Made by a program: the position numbers and the translations under genes
Part shown: positions 29,325 to 38,071 of the stretch, one piece after another
How the letters are laid out: every line of letters starts with the position of its first letter
How positions within the stretch are numbered: position 1 is the first letter of the stretch
The notes under the pieces: model-generated
What the model saw: only the letters and a program-made list of their open reading frames with translations
What the model was told of the DNA's origin: nothing
Database searches by the model: none
Source: Paenibacillus oleatilyticus
GTDB taxonomy: Bacteria; Bacillota; Bacilli; Paenibacillales; NBRC-103111
Assembly (NCBI RefSeq): GCF_018998565.1
Contig: NZ_JAHNZO010000001.1
Location: 573,774-637,773, forward strand
Reading direction: 5' to 3'
DNA: 64,000 nucleotides

Positions 29325-30230
29325 TTACTTCATTTCCCAGTCCGTGACTTGAGCAATCTCGGAATCGACGTTCTTCAGATTCATTTTCCCCATGTCCACG
29401 AGAGTGTCCCATTGTTTTACGCGGTTTTTACCGTTAGGTGGCTGATTGTATTCGTTCGTATCCACAACCAAGGTACGCTTGGCATGGAAATTCTTCATGA
29501 AGGTTTTCTCATTCGAGCTGCTGCCCGAACGCGCGAGCAGGCCTTGAAGCGTATCCGAGCCGCCGGTAGCGCCTTGATTCAGCGCCGTATCGACAAACGA
29601 TCCGATTGTCAACGCACTGGTAAAACCGCGCTGACGCGCTTGTTCAACGCTGTACCGGATATACACGTTATAGAATGTTTCCCACATCGCTTTTCTCCAA
29701 GCCGCATCGTTTTGAAGCTTTTTAATCTTGCCGCAGAACACCTTTTCGCTATCTTTAATTTCCAGAATCGAGCCTTTCATTTTCCCGTTGATGCCAAGGC
29801 GCTTCAATGCGCCTTCGACCGACGGGTTGCTGGCTCCTTTGGCGGCGTCATAGGCTTTGAAGAGGTCCGGGCCATCGGGATGGGTATCTCTGGAGCCGCC
29901 TGTGGTAGCGCCGAAAATGCCGATCGTATACCCGCGCTTATCTTTAATGTCTTCGCAATACCCGTAGTATTTGGTCCAGTTCAAATCGTCCTGCTCCGGT
30001 TTGTTGATGAGCTTCATGATGTTGTTCCACTGCTCGCCATCGAGCCCCGTATTATTGCGAAGAAATTGCAGGGTTTCCGGAGAGAAATTGTCGTCAGGAG
30101 AAGCTGCCGCTGCTTTGGATGGCTCGAACAAAGCGGTTGCGCCAAACAAGGAAGCCACTAAGGTAAAACAAAGAAAGGCTAACAGAAATTTGGTCCGGCT
30201 TTTGGATGGTCTAGCATTGGACATATGCAT
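29325..30230 (-). CDS. csn: secreted chitosanase, GH46 family
   Basis: A 301-residue precursor with a typical secretory signal peptide (basic start, hydrophobic core FLLAFLCFTLVASLFGATAL, cleavage near KAAA-ASP). The mature part matches, as far as I remember it, the MH-K1 chitosanase with few changes. Counting from ASPDD, the catalytic acid Glu37 (KPEQDD) and Asp55 (EDIKDKRGY) are both present, as are two Cys (YYGYCED and KVFCGK). It endohydrolyses chitosan outside the cell and may feed the bacterium or attack fungal walls. ATG at 30230 has AGGAGGG six bases before it. Two TATAAACGTTTATA palindromes upstream point to repressor control. Confidence 0.95.
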   Translation of the reverse strand: MHMSNARPSKSRTKFLLAFLCFTLVASLFGATALFEPSKAAAASPDDNFSPETLQFLRNNTGLDGEQWNNIMKLINKPEQDDLNWTKYYGYCEDIKDKRGYTIGIFGATTGGSRDTHPDGPDLFKAYDAAKGASNPSVEGALKRLGINGKMKGSILEIKDSEKVFCGKIKKLQNDAAWRKAMWETFYNVYIRYSVEQARQRGFTSALTIGSFVDTALNQGATGGSDTLQGLLARSGSSSNEKTFMKNFHAKRTLVVDTNEYNQPPNGKNRVKQWDTLVDMGKMNLKNVDSEIAQVTDWEMK

Positions 30231-30336
30231 AATAATCCCTCCTAAAAATGTTGACCGCATGAATAAACAACAGGCTGCTTGCCGATTTACAGGCAATTTT
30301 TTAAATCTAATTATCTTCTCCTTTCTCCTCAATACA

Positions 30337-30350
30337 TATAAACGTTTATA
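30337..30350. promoter_or_regulatory. operator candidate 1 upstream of the chitosanase gene
   Basis: Perfect 14-bp palindrome TATAAACGTTTATA, 107 bases before the start codon. The CG-centred form is typical of LacI-family operators. The same core recurs at 30414-30431, centres 79 bp apart. Confidence 0.6.
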
Positions 30351-30366
30351 CTTTCGTGCATCGGTT

Positions 30367-30378
30367 AACCAGCTGGTT
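30367..30378. repeat. 12-bp palindrome between the two operator candidates
   Basis: AACCAGCTGGTT, a perfect palindrome lying between the two CG-centred palindromes. It could be a further regulator site or chance. Confidence 0.35.
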
Positions 30379-30413
30379 TACAGCTTATACCATTCCCTCC
30401 CTTCTTCGTTTAT

Positions 30414-30431
30414 AATATAAACGTTTATATT
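30414..30431. promoter_or_regulatory. operator candidate 2 upstream of the chitosanase gene
   Basis: Perfect 18-bp palindrome AATATAAACGTTTATATT containing the same 14-bp core as 30337-30350. Two copies about eight helical turns apart would allow looping by a tetrameric repressor. Confidence 0.65.
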
Positions 30432-30434
30432 TTT

Positions 30435-30503
30435 GGGTTAAAAGAGGCGTTGTATTCGAAAAGCAGCCCAGTGTTGCGTACAACACCGAATCACTTTTAA
30501 CCC
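30435..30503. repeat. nested inverted repeat
   Basis: Outer arms GGGTTAAAAG and CTTTTAACCC are a perfect 10-bp inverted repeat 49 bases apart; inside lies GTGTTG-CGTA-CAACAC. No T run follows on either strand, so it is not a standard terminator. It could be a decayed mobile element end or regulatory structure. The rest of the gap to 30658 shows nothing I can name. Confidence 0.45.
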
Positions 30504-30658
30504 CGCGTATAAAACCGCTTACTTCCAAGATTACCACCAGAATCGAACATTGTGAAGACACTTTTTTTAATAAATATGGCTTCCGCTCGATTCAAATATC
30601 CAAACAAGACAACGCGCCCATGGAACAGTCGTTCCTGAGCATGTCATCGATGCATGTG

Positions 30659-30991
30659 TTACCACTTGATCGCTTTAGGAATATCTTCTTCGTTCACTTT
30701 TTCCCATTCCTGCGCGTAAGCGCCTTTTGCCAGTACTTTTAGATACGCCCCCTGCAATAACGGAAGGCTTGCCGTGAACGTTACCTCTTTCTGTTCCCCC
30801 TGGGCATTATAACCGGCCAGCACGTACTTATATCGGCCCTGGTCAGGCTCTCCCGGTTTCGTAATTTGGACATACACATATTCTTTTGTAATTAAGGGGT
30901 TGAAGCGATCGACTACGTCCCTGTACTTTATACCAACCAGAACCGCCAGAATCACAATGACTAAAGCTGCTATCGCGCCGCCTTTTTTCAT
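30659..30991 (-). CDS. yxeA: YxeA-family small secreted/membrane protein
   Basis: A 110-residue protein with one N-terminal membrane segment (about 5-22, AIAALVIVILAVLVGI) and a small extracytoplasmic beta-rich domain (YVYVQITKPG ... YKYVLAGYNAQGEQKEVTFT) of the YxeA/DUF1093 family. In B. subtilis yxeA follows yxdLM, and the same order is seen here. AAAGGAG lies before the ATG, 33 bases after the permease gene. Its molecular role is not established; it is thought to belong to the peptide-antibiotic response. Confidence 0.85.
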   Translation of the reverse strand: MKKGGAIAALVIVILAVLVGIKYRDVVDRFNPLITKEYVYVQITKPGEPDQGRYKYVLAGYNAQGEQKEVTFTASLPLLQGAYLKVLAKGAYAQEWEKVNEEDIPKAIKW

Positions 30992-31024
30992 GGTTTGTTT
31001 TCTCCTTTCCCTTGCACCCTTTAT

Positions 31025-32959
31025 TCATGCTCTCATGGCATTTTTGACGATGTTTCTGTAATAGCCCACGGTTAGAACGGCAAACACAAAGTAAATCAAT
31101 GCGTACACTCCCATCGCAATCGCCGATGGCACGACGATGCTGGAAATCACTAAGATGGATGCCGCTTTGACGGCAAATACGGAATGCAAGAGCCCGATCA
31201 AGAGCGGGATGGCGAAGACGAATAGCTGCTTGCGCACAATTCCCCTCATGATGGCATTCACGTCAAAGCCGAGCTGCCGCAGGGTCATAAAGCTCCGCTT
31301 CTCCTGCTCCGCTTCCGTCATTTGCTTGAAATACAGAATGCTGCCGGTCGAAATGAGAAAGACGAGTCCGAGAAATCCCGAAATGAAGATGAATAACCCG
31401 AACGACTGGAGAGAGGCTTCGTATTGCGTATGGAAATCGGGCATAAATTTATCTTCCTTTTTATACTTCGCATATAGACCGGATGCCTTGGCACGCTCTT
31501 TTTTGTCCGGAACCTGATACGTGTCAAAGCGAACCGCTTCAAAATCGGGTGAGGTCCGCATGCTCTCTCCGAGTTCCTTAAAGGTTGATTTCGCTATCAC
31601 CAGTTGAGCGCCATACACGTTATAATTCATGACAAACTTAACGACGAGTCCTGTCAGCCGAAGCGTCTCCGTACCTCCGTTTTTCCCCGGCTTAATCTCT
31701 TTTGAAAAATTTCTTTCCTCTCCCTTGTTCTTTCCTTCGAGATTTGCCCGGCCGTTGTAAAGAACCGCTTCTCCTTTTCCAGGCACCTTGATGTCCGCTC
31801 CGGCTTCCAGAAGCTGTTCGGCAGGGAGAAAGAGCAGCCCTTGGGCATCGCTTTTCGAACGATTGTCCGGGTCGGAAATTTTGCCCATCAGCCGCACGGC
31901 TTCAACCGGTTTATGAACGAAGGTTATTCCCTCCTTCTTCAGCTCCTCGCTGAACGACCTTGACTCCTTCTCGCTATTCTCGAAAATAAAATCGTACGGC
32001 AGCGAGATCCGGGTATCGCTTTCCGCAGAAAAATAAAGCGAGTAGGCCATCGCGACCATTGTGAGCGTCATCGCCGACAGCACGGTAATTAAGGTTAGCG
32101 AGTTGGCATTCGCTTTCATCCGGTGCATCAGCGGGGCGAGGGACAAACTGTTGGCCAGCCCGAGATGTCCGTTTTTGCTCCTCCGGAACATATAGAAAAA
32201 CCAACTAATCGTGACGCGGAACAGAAGATACGTACCCAAGATGGTCGATAGGAGGACCAATAGCATGTTAAAAAACAGCATGTCGTTCAACATGTGTCCC
32301 GAAAGCCGATAGCCGTAACCAATGAGCGCGATGCCCAATAAGGCCAGGAGCACCGCAACGATGGAATTCGGCTTTTTGGGATGCTCGCTTTGCTGGTCCG
32401 CATGAAACAGTTGGAGCAAGGTGCTGCGATAAACCGTTAGCAGCATCTGGACCGAAGTGAGCACAATCAGCGCGGCAAACACGATAACCGTCTGAAGCGC
32501 GGCCGGAGCGGAGAACGTCAGCGCGATAAATCCTTCGAATCCCAGAAGCTTCATAAGAATGAGCAGGAACAGACGCGCTACGAGCGCGCCGCTGCCGATA
32601 CCCAATAGAAGCGCGCCCGCACCCAGCAGCGCATTTTCGATGATAAGAAGACGGGCTACCCCCTTCTTGGTCAAACCTATCAATTGATACAACCCGATTT
32701 CCCTGCTGCGGCGTTTCAGAAAGATGCGGTTCGCGTAAACCGTGAACACGGCCACGATAAGCAGGAGCAAAATTCCCGCCACCTGGAACGAAGTAGCGAA
32801 GTTCACATCCGAGCTCGACGTACGGACAATGGATGAGTCATTCTGTAACGTGGCAAAGACGAAATACAGACTCGTGCTAAAGATGAGTGCGAAAAAGTAA
32901 AGATAATAGTGTTTAATATTTTTCCGCATGCTGCGGGCGACAAGCTCAAATAACGTCAA
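31025..32959 (-). CDS. BceB/YxdM-type ABC permease
   Basis: A 644-residue membrane protein with the ten-helix FtsX-like plan of the BceB group: one helix, two groups of three, a large extracellular domain (about 330-520) between helices 7 and 8, and three C-terminal helices. The extracellular domain is the hallmark of permeases that sense and remove antimicrobial peptides together with a paired kinase. TTG at 32959 is chosen (protein starts [13 protein letters not shown], as in the family) with GGGGGTG upstream; it overlaps the ATPase gene by 14 bases. The inducing peptide is unknown; cyclic peptides or lipid-II binders are usual for the family. Confidence 0.85.
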   Translation of the reverse strand: MTLFELVARSMRKNIKHYYLYFFALIFSTSLYFVFATLQNDSSIVRTSSSDVNFATSFQVAGILLLLIVAVFTVYANRIFLKRRSREIGLYQLIGLTKKGVARLLIIENALLGAGALLLGIGSGALVARLFLLILMKLLGFEGFIALTFSAPAALQTVIVFAALIVLTSVQMLLTVYRSTLLQLFHADQQSEHPKKPNSIVAVLLALLGIALIGYGYRLSGHMLNDMLFFNMLLVLLSTILGTYLLFRVTISWFFYMFRRSKNGHLGLANSLSLAPLMHRMKANANSLTLITVLSAMTLTMVAMAYSLYFSAESDTRISLPYDFIFENSEKESRSFSEELKKEGITFVHKPVEAVRLMGKISDPDNRSKSDAQGLLFLPAEQLLEAGADIKVPGKGEAVLYNGRANLEGKNKGEERNFSKEIKPGKNGGTETLRLTGLVVKFVMNYNVYGAQLVIAKSTFKELGESMRTSPDFEAVRFDTYQVPDKKERAKASGLYAKYKKEDKFMPDFHTQYEASLQSFGLFIFISGFLGLVFLISTGSILYFKQMTEAEQEKRSFMTLRQLGFDVNAIMRGIVRKQLFVFAIPLLIGLLHSVFAVKAASILVISSIVVPSAIAMGVYALIYFVFAVLTVGYYRNIVKNAMRA

Positions 32960-33731
32960 CCGTGTCACCCCCGAGAACAGCCTGCACATCCATAATATCT
33001 TTGAAGAAGGCCTGCCTCGTTTTGTCGCCGCGGTATAATTCGGAATAGATCGTCCCGTCCTTCAAAAAGACAACACGGCTGCAATAGCTTGAAGCCACGG
33101 GATCGTGGGTGACCATTACAATGGTGACCTTCCGTTTTTGATTGAGAGCTTCCATCGTTCCGAGCAGCGAGGAAGCCGATTTGGAATCAAGCGCCCCCGT
33201 CGGTTCGTCGGCGAATAAGATTGCCGGCCGGTGAATGAGCGCGCGGCAGGCGGAAGTCCGCTGTTTTTGGCCGCCCGATATTTCATGCGGGTATTTGTCC
33301 GCCAGGTCGTTGATGTCGAGAATATTGGCAATGGTACGGAACTCTTCTTCCGCTTCCTTTTTATTCATCTTTCCAAGGGAGACGGGAAGGAGAATATTTT
33401 CCTTAACCGTCAGCGTGTCAAGCAGATTATAGTCCTGGAAAATGAACCCCAGTTTGTCGCGGCGGAAAGCGGACAGTTCGGCATCTTTCATTCTGGAAAT
33501 GTCCGTATCTTCGATAAGAATCGTCCCTTCCGTCGGGCGGTCGATGGTGGCGAGAACATTTAGCAGGGTCGTCTTACCCGATCCGGACGGTCCCATGATT
33601 CCGACAAATTCACTCTCGATGACACGAAGCTCGATGCCTTTTAACACTTGCTGGGCGCTTCCCTTCGTTCCGTATGATTTGCGGACATCGTGAGCGTGCA
33701 GCATCGTTTTTTGTGTATCTATGTGATTCAT
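32946..33731 (-). CDS. BceA/YxdL-type ABC ATPase
   Basis: A 261-residue ATP-binding subunit of the MacB/LolD class. Walker [11 protein letters not shown]-loop FQDYNLLD, signature [15 protein letters not shown] and Walker [13 protein letters not shown] are intact, with the H-loop in VTHDP. The signature is followed by RTSACRA instead of the usual RVAIARA. GGAGGT six bases before the ATG gives a strong start. It forms the transporter with the overlapping permease gene and is preceded by a TGACA-N4-TGTCA palindrome. Confidence 0.9.
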   Translation of the reverse strand: MNHIDTQKTMLHAHDVRKSYGTKGSAQQVLKGIELRVIESEFVGIMGPSGSGKTTLLNVLATIDRPTEGTILIEDTDISRMKDAELSAFRRDKLGFIFQDYNLLDTLTVKENILLPVSLGKMNKKEAEEEFRTIANILDINDLADKYPHEISGGQKQRTSACRALIHRPAILFADEPTGALDSKSASSLLGTMEALNQKRKVTIVMVTHDPVASSYCSRVVFLKDGTIYSELYRGDKTRQAFFKDIMDVQAVLGGDTVDVI

Positions 33732-33819
33732 ACTTAACCTCCAAGTTTGCGTTAGCCTTATTGTAAGGTGTCCCTCATCCTTTGTCGCACGTTTTAGATG
33801 ATAAACGGGAACGGCAAGG

Positions 33820-33833
33820 TGACAATATTGTCA
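33820..33833 (-). promoter_or_regulatory. BceR/YxdJ-type operator of the transporter genes
   Basis: Perfect palindrome TGACA-ATAT-TGTCA, fitting the TNACA-N4-TGTNA pattern of BceR-like regulators, 89 bases upstream of the ATPase start. On the minus strand a possible promoter (TTGTCA, 16 bases, TATCAT) starts within it. The usual arrangement has the site somewhat further from the promoter, so the exact start point is open. Confidence 0.7.
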
Positions 33834-33860
33834 TGTTCCGCTATAGGGCTGCCATTTTCC

Positions 33861-33893
33861 ATAAAATAAGCAGTCAGGAATATCCCGACTGCC
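33861..33893 (-). terminator. terminator after the sensor kinase gene
   Basis: On the minus strand GCAGTCGGGA/TCCTGACTGC forms a 10-bp stem (one G-T pair) with a three-base loop, followed by TTATTTTAT. It separates the regulator-kinase pair from the transporter genes. Confidence 0.7.
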
Positions 33894-33912
33894 AGGTGTG
33901 TTCGTCTATTGG

Positions 33913-34938
33913 TCATCCGGTTCGGATGGATTCGAAGTCATTTTTCGCGGTGAAAATCATACGCATCACGGTTCCTTTACCCGGTCCGGATTGCGCCTCC
34001 AGGGTAATCCCGATTTTGGCGGCAACAGTCTGCGCAAGATACAATCCAAGGCCGGTCGCCGCATTTTGAAGTCTTCCGTTTCCGCCTGTAAATCCTTTGT
34101 CAAAAATGCGGGGCAGGTCGTGCGCCGGAATTCCGGGCCCCTCGTCCTTGATAGCGAGGATGACATGGCCAGCCTCCGTCATTTCAGTCGAAATCACGAT
34201 CGTTCCGCCATCCGGACTGTATTTCACTGCGTTAGTCAATACTTGCCGGATCATGAACCGGCACCATTTGCTGTCGGTGATGACCTCCGTATCCTCCCCT
34301 TCGAAGTCGACCGCTATGTTCTTCTCCACACACCACGAGGCCAAATCGCGAACTTCTTTCGCGGCAAGCCGCTGAATCGCGGCTGCTTCCAAAACATAAT
34401 CCGACCGCAGGGATGGCAGACGCGTAATGTACAGCTGCCGATCGATAAGCAAATAGATCCGTAACCATTCCGCTTCGATTTTACGTATCGCCGGATCGCT
34501 GCGATTGGCATCGATGATCAGCTTCATGGCGGTGAGAGGCGCTTTTACTTCGTGCACCCAAGAGGCCGTGTACTCATTTTCGATGAACTGCGCCTTTTTA
34601 CATTCGGACAGTTTTCGTCTAAAGAAGAGATCTGCGGCACGCAATACTTCACTCGTTACCTCATCCCGTACATTTTCGGCCATCGGCAAGGTTTCGATCC
34701 AATCGTCATTCATCTCTTCGGGGAGTGCGGCAAGCGCAGCCGCATATTTCGTCTCTTTGCGATAACGCCACAGGAAGAAGCCGATAAACGAAAGAAGAAA
34801 CAAGGTATTCAAATAAACGATGGAGCTAGTTTGTATATGGATGCCTTTATCCAGCCAAATAAGCAAGTCTGTAAAACCAAGCAGCATCATAAACAGCAGA
34901 ATCCAACTTTTCATACTGCCAACGTAGCGTATAAACAC
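33913..34938 (-). CDS. BceS/YxdK-type intramembrane-sensing histidine kinase
   Basis: A 341-residue kinase with two close membrane helices (about 10-28 and 40-58) and hardly any extracellular loop, the mark of kinases that receive their signal from a BceAB transporter. The phosphorylated His is at 129 in SWVHEVKAPLTAMKL. ATPase motifs follow: NAVKYSP (N box), KDEGPGIP and GLGLYLA (G boxes). The start is probably GTG at 34938 with GGGGAGG 12 bases upstream and overlapping the regulator stop region; an ATG eight codons later is possible. It pairs with the response regulator immediately upstream. Confidence 0.88.
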   Translation of the reverse strand: MFIRYVGSMKSWILLFMMLLGFTDLLIWLDKGIHIQTSSIVYLNTLFLLSFIGFFLWRYRKETKYAAALAALPEEMNDDWIETLPMAENVRDEVTSEVLRAADLFFRRKLSECKKAQFIENEYTASWVHEVKAPLTAMKLIIDANRSDPAIRKIEAEWLRIYLLIDRQLYITRLPSLRSDYVLEAAAIQRLAAKEVRDLASWCVEKNIAVDFEGEDTEVITDSKWCRFMIRQVLTNAVKYSPDGGTIVISTEMTEAGHVILAIKDEGPGIPAHDLPRIFDKGFTGGNGRLQNAATGLGLYLAQTVAAKIGITLEAQSGPGKGTVMRMIFTAKNDFESIRTG

Positions 34939-34956
34939 CCCTCTCGCGTTCCTCCC

Positions 34957-35640
34957 CTATAACGTGATGGCCATGTAGCCTAATCCTTTTTTCGTTACGA
35001 TGGCGTCTTCCAATTGGAGGAAGGCCAGCTTCTGGCGTAATCGCGTGATATTCGCAGTCAGGGTATTATCGTTAACGAACTGCTCGTCTTCCCATAGCTT
35101 TCGTATGAGGTCATGACGTGTAATAATCTCGTTCTTCGCCTTGACGAGGACGGCAAGTATGAAAAATTCGTTTTTCGTCAATTCAACCTCTTGGCCGTCC
35201 AGGCGGATGACGCCGCGTTTCATATCGATCAGTGCGCCGTTCCATTCGATAATATCGGCCGTTTCTTCCACGTAAGCGTATGTGCGGCGAGGGATGGCCT
35301 GGATTTTGGCAAACAGCACCTCCATGTTGAACGGCTTCTGGATGTAGTCATCCGCCCCCATGTTCATGGCCATGACCATATCCATCGGGTGATCCCGCGA
35401 AGATATAAAAAGAATCGGCACCTTCGATACCGCTCGAATTTCCCGGCACCAGTGAAAGCCGTCGTACTTTGGGAGTTGAACGTCCAGGATGACAAGATGA
35501 GGCTGCTCCTTTATAAAAGGTCCCATAATATCATGGAAATGATCGGGCCCCGCGACACGAAAAGACCACTTCTCTAATCTTTCCTTCAGTGAATCGAAGA
35601 TGGAGGTATCGTCTTCTACAATGAAAATGCTCATGTCCAT
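34957..35640 (-). CDS. BceR/YxdJ-type OmpR-family response regulator
   Basis: A 227-residue regulator. The receiver domain (1-118) has the acidic pair ED at 9-10, phosphoacceptor Asp53 (LVILDVQLPKYDG), Ser80 and Lys102 (QKPF). The DNA-binding winged helix fills 135-227 (ELTKNEFFILAVLVKAKNEI, then NTLTANITRLRQKL). GGGAG lies nine bases before the ATG. It should activate the transporter operon through the palindrome at 33820-33833. The short gap upstream holds only a terminator for the hybrid kinase gene. Confidence 0.92.
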   Translation of the reverse strand: MDMSIFIVEDDTSIFDSLKERLEKWSFRVAGPDHFHDIMGPFIKEQPHLVILDVQLPKYDGFHWCREIRAVSKVPILFISSRDHPMDMVMAMNMGADDYIQKPFNMEVLFAKIQAIPRRTYAYVEETADIIEWNGALIDMKRGVIRLDGQEVELTKNEFFILAVLVKAKNEIITRHDLIRKLWEDEQFVNDNTLTANITRLRQKLAFLQLEDAIVTKKGLGYMAITL

Positions 35641-35657
35641 TCCAATACACTCCCTTT

Positions 35658-35710
35658 CTAAAATAATTTAAAACCTATATGCGACGTTAATAAAACGCCT
35701 CACATAGGTT
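35658..35710 (-). terminator. terminator of the hybrid kinase gene
   Basis: On the minus strand AACCTATGTG-A-GGCGTT, a five-base loop, AACGTC-G-CATATAGGTT gives a stem of about 16 pairs with one internal mismatch, followed by a T-rich stretch. It also overlaps the region where the response regulator promoter should lie. Confidence 0.75.
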
Positions 35711-35786
35711 TGGTTGCAGCCTGCCTGTATACGGGAATTACCATGGCCATAATCGGGATTGGCACGTCCGGATTGGCAACCGTCCA

Positions 35787-37676
35787 TTAAATGAGGGCAA
35801 ACTGACGCAGAAGCTTCATAACGGTCTCTCTCTTGACCGGCTTGCTGATATACTCGTCCATTCCGGCCGCCAGGCATTTTTCCCGATCGCCCTTCAAGGC
35901 GTTGGCCGTGACGGCAATGATTCGGGGGCTCTTCTCTTTGAGACTCTTTTTTATGATTTGTGTTGCCTCCAGGCCGTTCAGAATGGGCATATGCAGGTCC
36001 ATAAAAATGACATCAAAATGCTCTTTGCCGGCGGCTTCGGTCGCTTCTTTACCGTTGGTGACGACGGTAACCTTATGCCCCATTTTTTCAAGCATTTTGC
36101 TCATCACAAGTTGATTGATCGGATTGTCTTCAGCGAGCAAGATGCTCGTCTTCATCGCATGATTTGGCATCGGCTCAAAAACCTGTTCGCCCGGAAGTTC
36201 CGGCGCTTCCTTCAGCCTGATGGTGAAAATAAACGACGATCCGTTGGTGCCGTCACTGACGGCGTGAATTTCTCCGCCCATCATACCGACCAGCCTGCGG
36301 CTGATCGCAAGACCAAGGCCGGTGCCTTCGTGTCTGCGGGTCATAAAGCTGCCGATTTGCGCGAACGGCTCAAATATGTGGTTAAGCCACGCGGGATCAA
36401 TGCCCGTCCCTGTATCTGTAACGGTAAAGACCAGCTTGTTCGGATCTCCCTTTCGTTGCTCCACTTTTACCGATATGCTGCCCCTTGGTGTAAATTTTAC
36501 AGCATTGCCCAACAGGTTGATCAGCACCTGTTTCAGTCGCTCGTGGTCGCCATAAATATAGTCGGGAACATCGTGATTGAGGGTGTACGTCAGGCTTAAG
36601 TTCTTTATTTCAGCTCTGCCGGAAATGACGGAAAAGCTGTCTTTGATGCATTTTCGCAGATCGAAAATCTCCTCTTGAAGTTCGATTCGCCCCGCTTCGA
36701 TTTTGGAAAGATCAAGGATGTCATTAATGATGCTGAGCAGGGTCTCCCCGCTTTTGCGGATGATTTCTACACAGCTCCGCTGCTCCTCACTTAAATCGGT
36801 CATATCAAGCAGAATATCCGTCATTCCGACCACCCCGTTCATCGGTGTACGGATTTCATGGCTCATCATGGCCAAAAACTCGGTTTTTGCTTTATTTGTG
36901 GCCTCGGCCGCCTCCTTGGCAAGCAGCAATTTTTTCTGTTCAGATATGTCCTTGCAAATCAGGTAAAACCCGATATTATTCCCGCCTACAAAAATCGGCG
37001 CTATACTTGCAAGCACTTCGACGGTATTGCCATCTTTGGTAACTACCCTGCCGATGTCATGCTCAATTGAATTATCGTAAAGTGACTTCTCAAGTATCTT
37101 GCTTACATTTTCATTTCCAATCAGATTCGCAAGCTTCATACCGATCAATTCCGTTTCGATCCGGTACCCGGTCAGCTTCTCGGCCATGGTATTGGCATTA
37201 ATAATGCGGCCGTCGAGGCCGAAGGAAATGACGGCATCATGGTTGTATTTTTTGAGCGAAGTATACCGTTCGACGGACTCGTGAAGTTGTCGCTCGGATT
37301 CTTTTTGTTTCGTGATATCAATCATTTGGGTAATGTAATACATAGGAGTGTCCGTCTCGTCGCAAAAAAGCTTGAAGAAGAGCAGTCCCCACATGATCTC
37401 GCCATTTTTTTTGATGTATCTGCCTTCAATCTGTACTTCACCGTCATTGCTCAATAACGCCTTTAGATCGTCAATGCCGGTTTGCGCTTCATCGGGGTGA
37501 GTAAAGTCGCCTATTCGCTTGCCGTCAAACTCCGCTTTGGAATATCCCAACATCTTTTCCATTGCGGGATTGACCGTCAAAATAAGCCCATCTGGCGAAA
37601 CAAGGGAAATTCCAAAAGAAGCATGGTCAAACACTTGTTGATTGAAGGTGACTTGATTCAAATTCACGCGATGCAT
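35787..37676 (-). CDS. hybrid sensor histidine kinase (PAS-PAS-HisKA-HATPase-REC)
   Basis: A 629-residue soluble hybrid kinase with no membrane segment. Two PAS domains (about 10-130 and 135-255) precede the His phosphorylation site in MMSHEIRTPMNG, the ATPase domain (NLLGNAVKFTP, DTGTGIDP, GTGLGLAISRR) and a C-terminal receiver with the phosphoacceptor Asp in VIFMDLHMPILNG. ATG at 37676 is chosen for GGAGGT seven bases before it; the frame runs 19 codons further without a good site. The PAS domains suggest sensing of a cytoplasmic signal. No Hpt or output regulator gene lies next to it, so its partner is elsewhere. Confidence 0.9.
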   Translation of the reverse strand: MHRVNLNQVTFNQQVFDHASFGISLVSPDGLILTVNPAMEKMLGYSKAEFDGKRIGDFTHPDEAQTGIDDLKALLSNDGEVQIEGRYIKKNGEIMWGLLFFKLFCDETDTPMYYITQMIDITKQKESERQLHESVERYTSLKKYNHDAVISFGLDGRIINANTMAEKLTGYRIETELIGMKLANLIGNENVSKILEKSLYDNSIEHDIGRVVTKDGNTVEVLASIAPIFVGGNNIGFYLICKDISEQKKLLLAKEAAEATNKAKTEFLAMMSHEIRTPMNGVVGMTDILLDMTDLSEEQRSCVEIIRKSGETLLSIINDILDLSKIEAGRIELQEEIFDLRKCIKDSFSVISGRAEIKNLSLTYTLNHDVPDYIYGDHERLKQVLINLLGNAVKFTPRGSISVKVEQRKGDPNKLVFTVTDTGTGIDPAWLNHIFEPFAQIGSFMTRRHEGTGLGLAISRRLVGMMGGEIHAVSDGTNGSSFIFTIRLKEAPELPGEQVFEPMPNHAMKTSILLAEDNPINQLVMSKMLEKMGHKVTVVTNGKEATEAAGKEHFDVIFMDLHMPILNGLEATQIIKKSLKEKSPRIIAVTANALKGDREKCLAAGMDEYISKPVKRETVMKLLRQFALI

Positions 37677-37888
37677 GCGGCTTACCTCCGTAGATTCTAC
37701 AAATAACTTCGTTATTTCGTTCAAAGGACACACTTCCTAAGGTATTTACCCATTATTGGGTCCACTGAAACATATAAGTTGGCGAATTTTCCAAGATTTA
37801 TACCGCGTCCATAGTTGAAAACAGGCATGGCTCCGCTCATCTATTGGTCAATTTATCATACTGCTTCGTTTTTGGAAAGATATCCACG

Positions 37889-37909
37889 GCTGCCGCGATG
37901 AACGGCAGC
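37889..37909. other. hairpin in the gap between hybrid kinase and CapA-like genes
   Basis: A perfect 7-bp stem (GCTGCCG/CGGCAGC) with a seven-base loop, followed by TTTGTT on the plus strand. It does not follow a plus-strand gene in the window, so it may be a leader structure. The gap 37677-38071 otherwise shows nothing I can name. Confidence 0.35.
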
Positions 37910-38071
37910 TTTGTTGCGCTAAAGGGCAGAATAGGTGTCACAGACCTGAGAATCACTATTATCGGACTGCCTTTAGAATCGGCATCCTCTCAAGTGACGA
38001 AATCATAGATGCCCAACTTACAAGCATTTCGCTTTTCTTTCGCATAAGGTGTAATGAAAGGAGTGGGTGGA

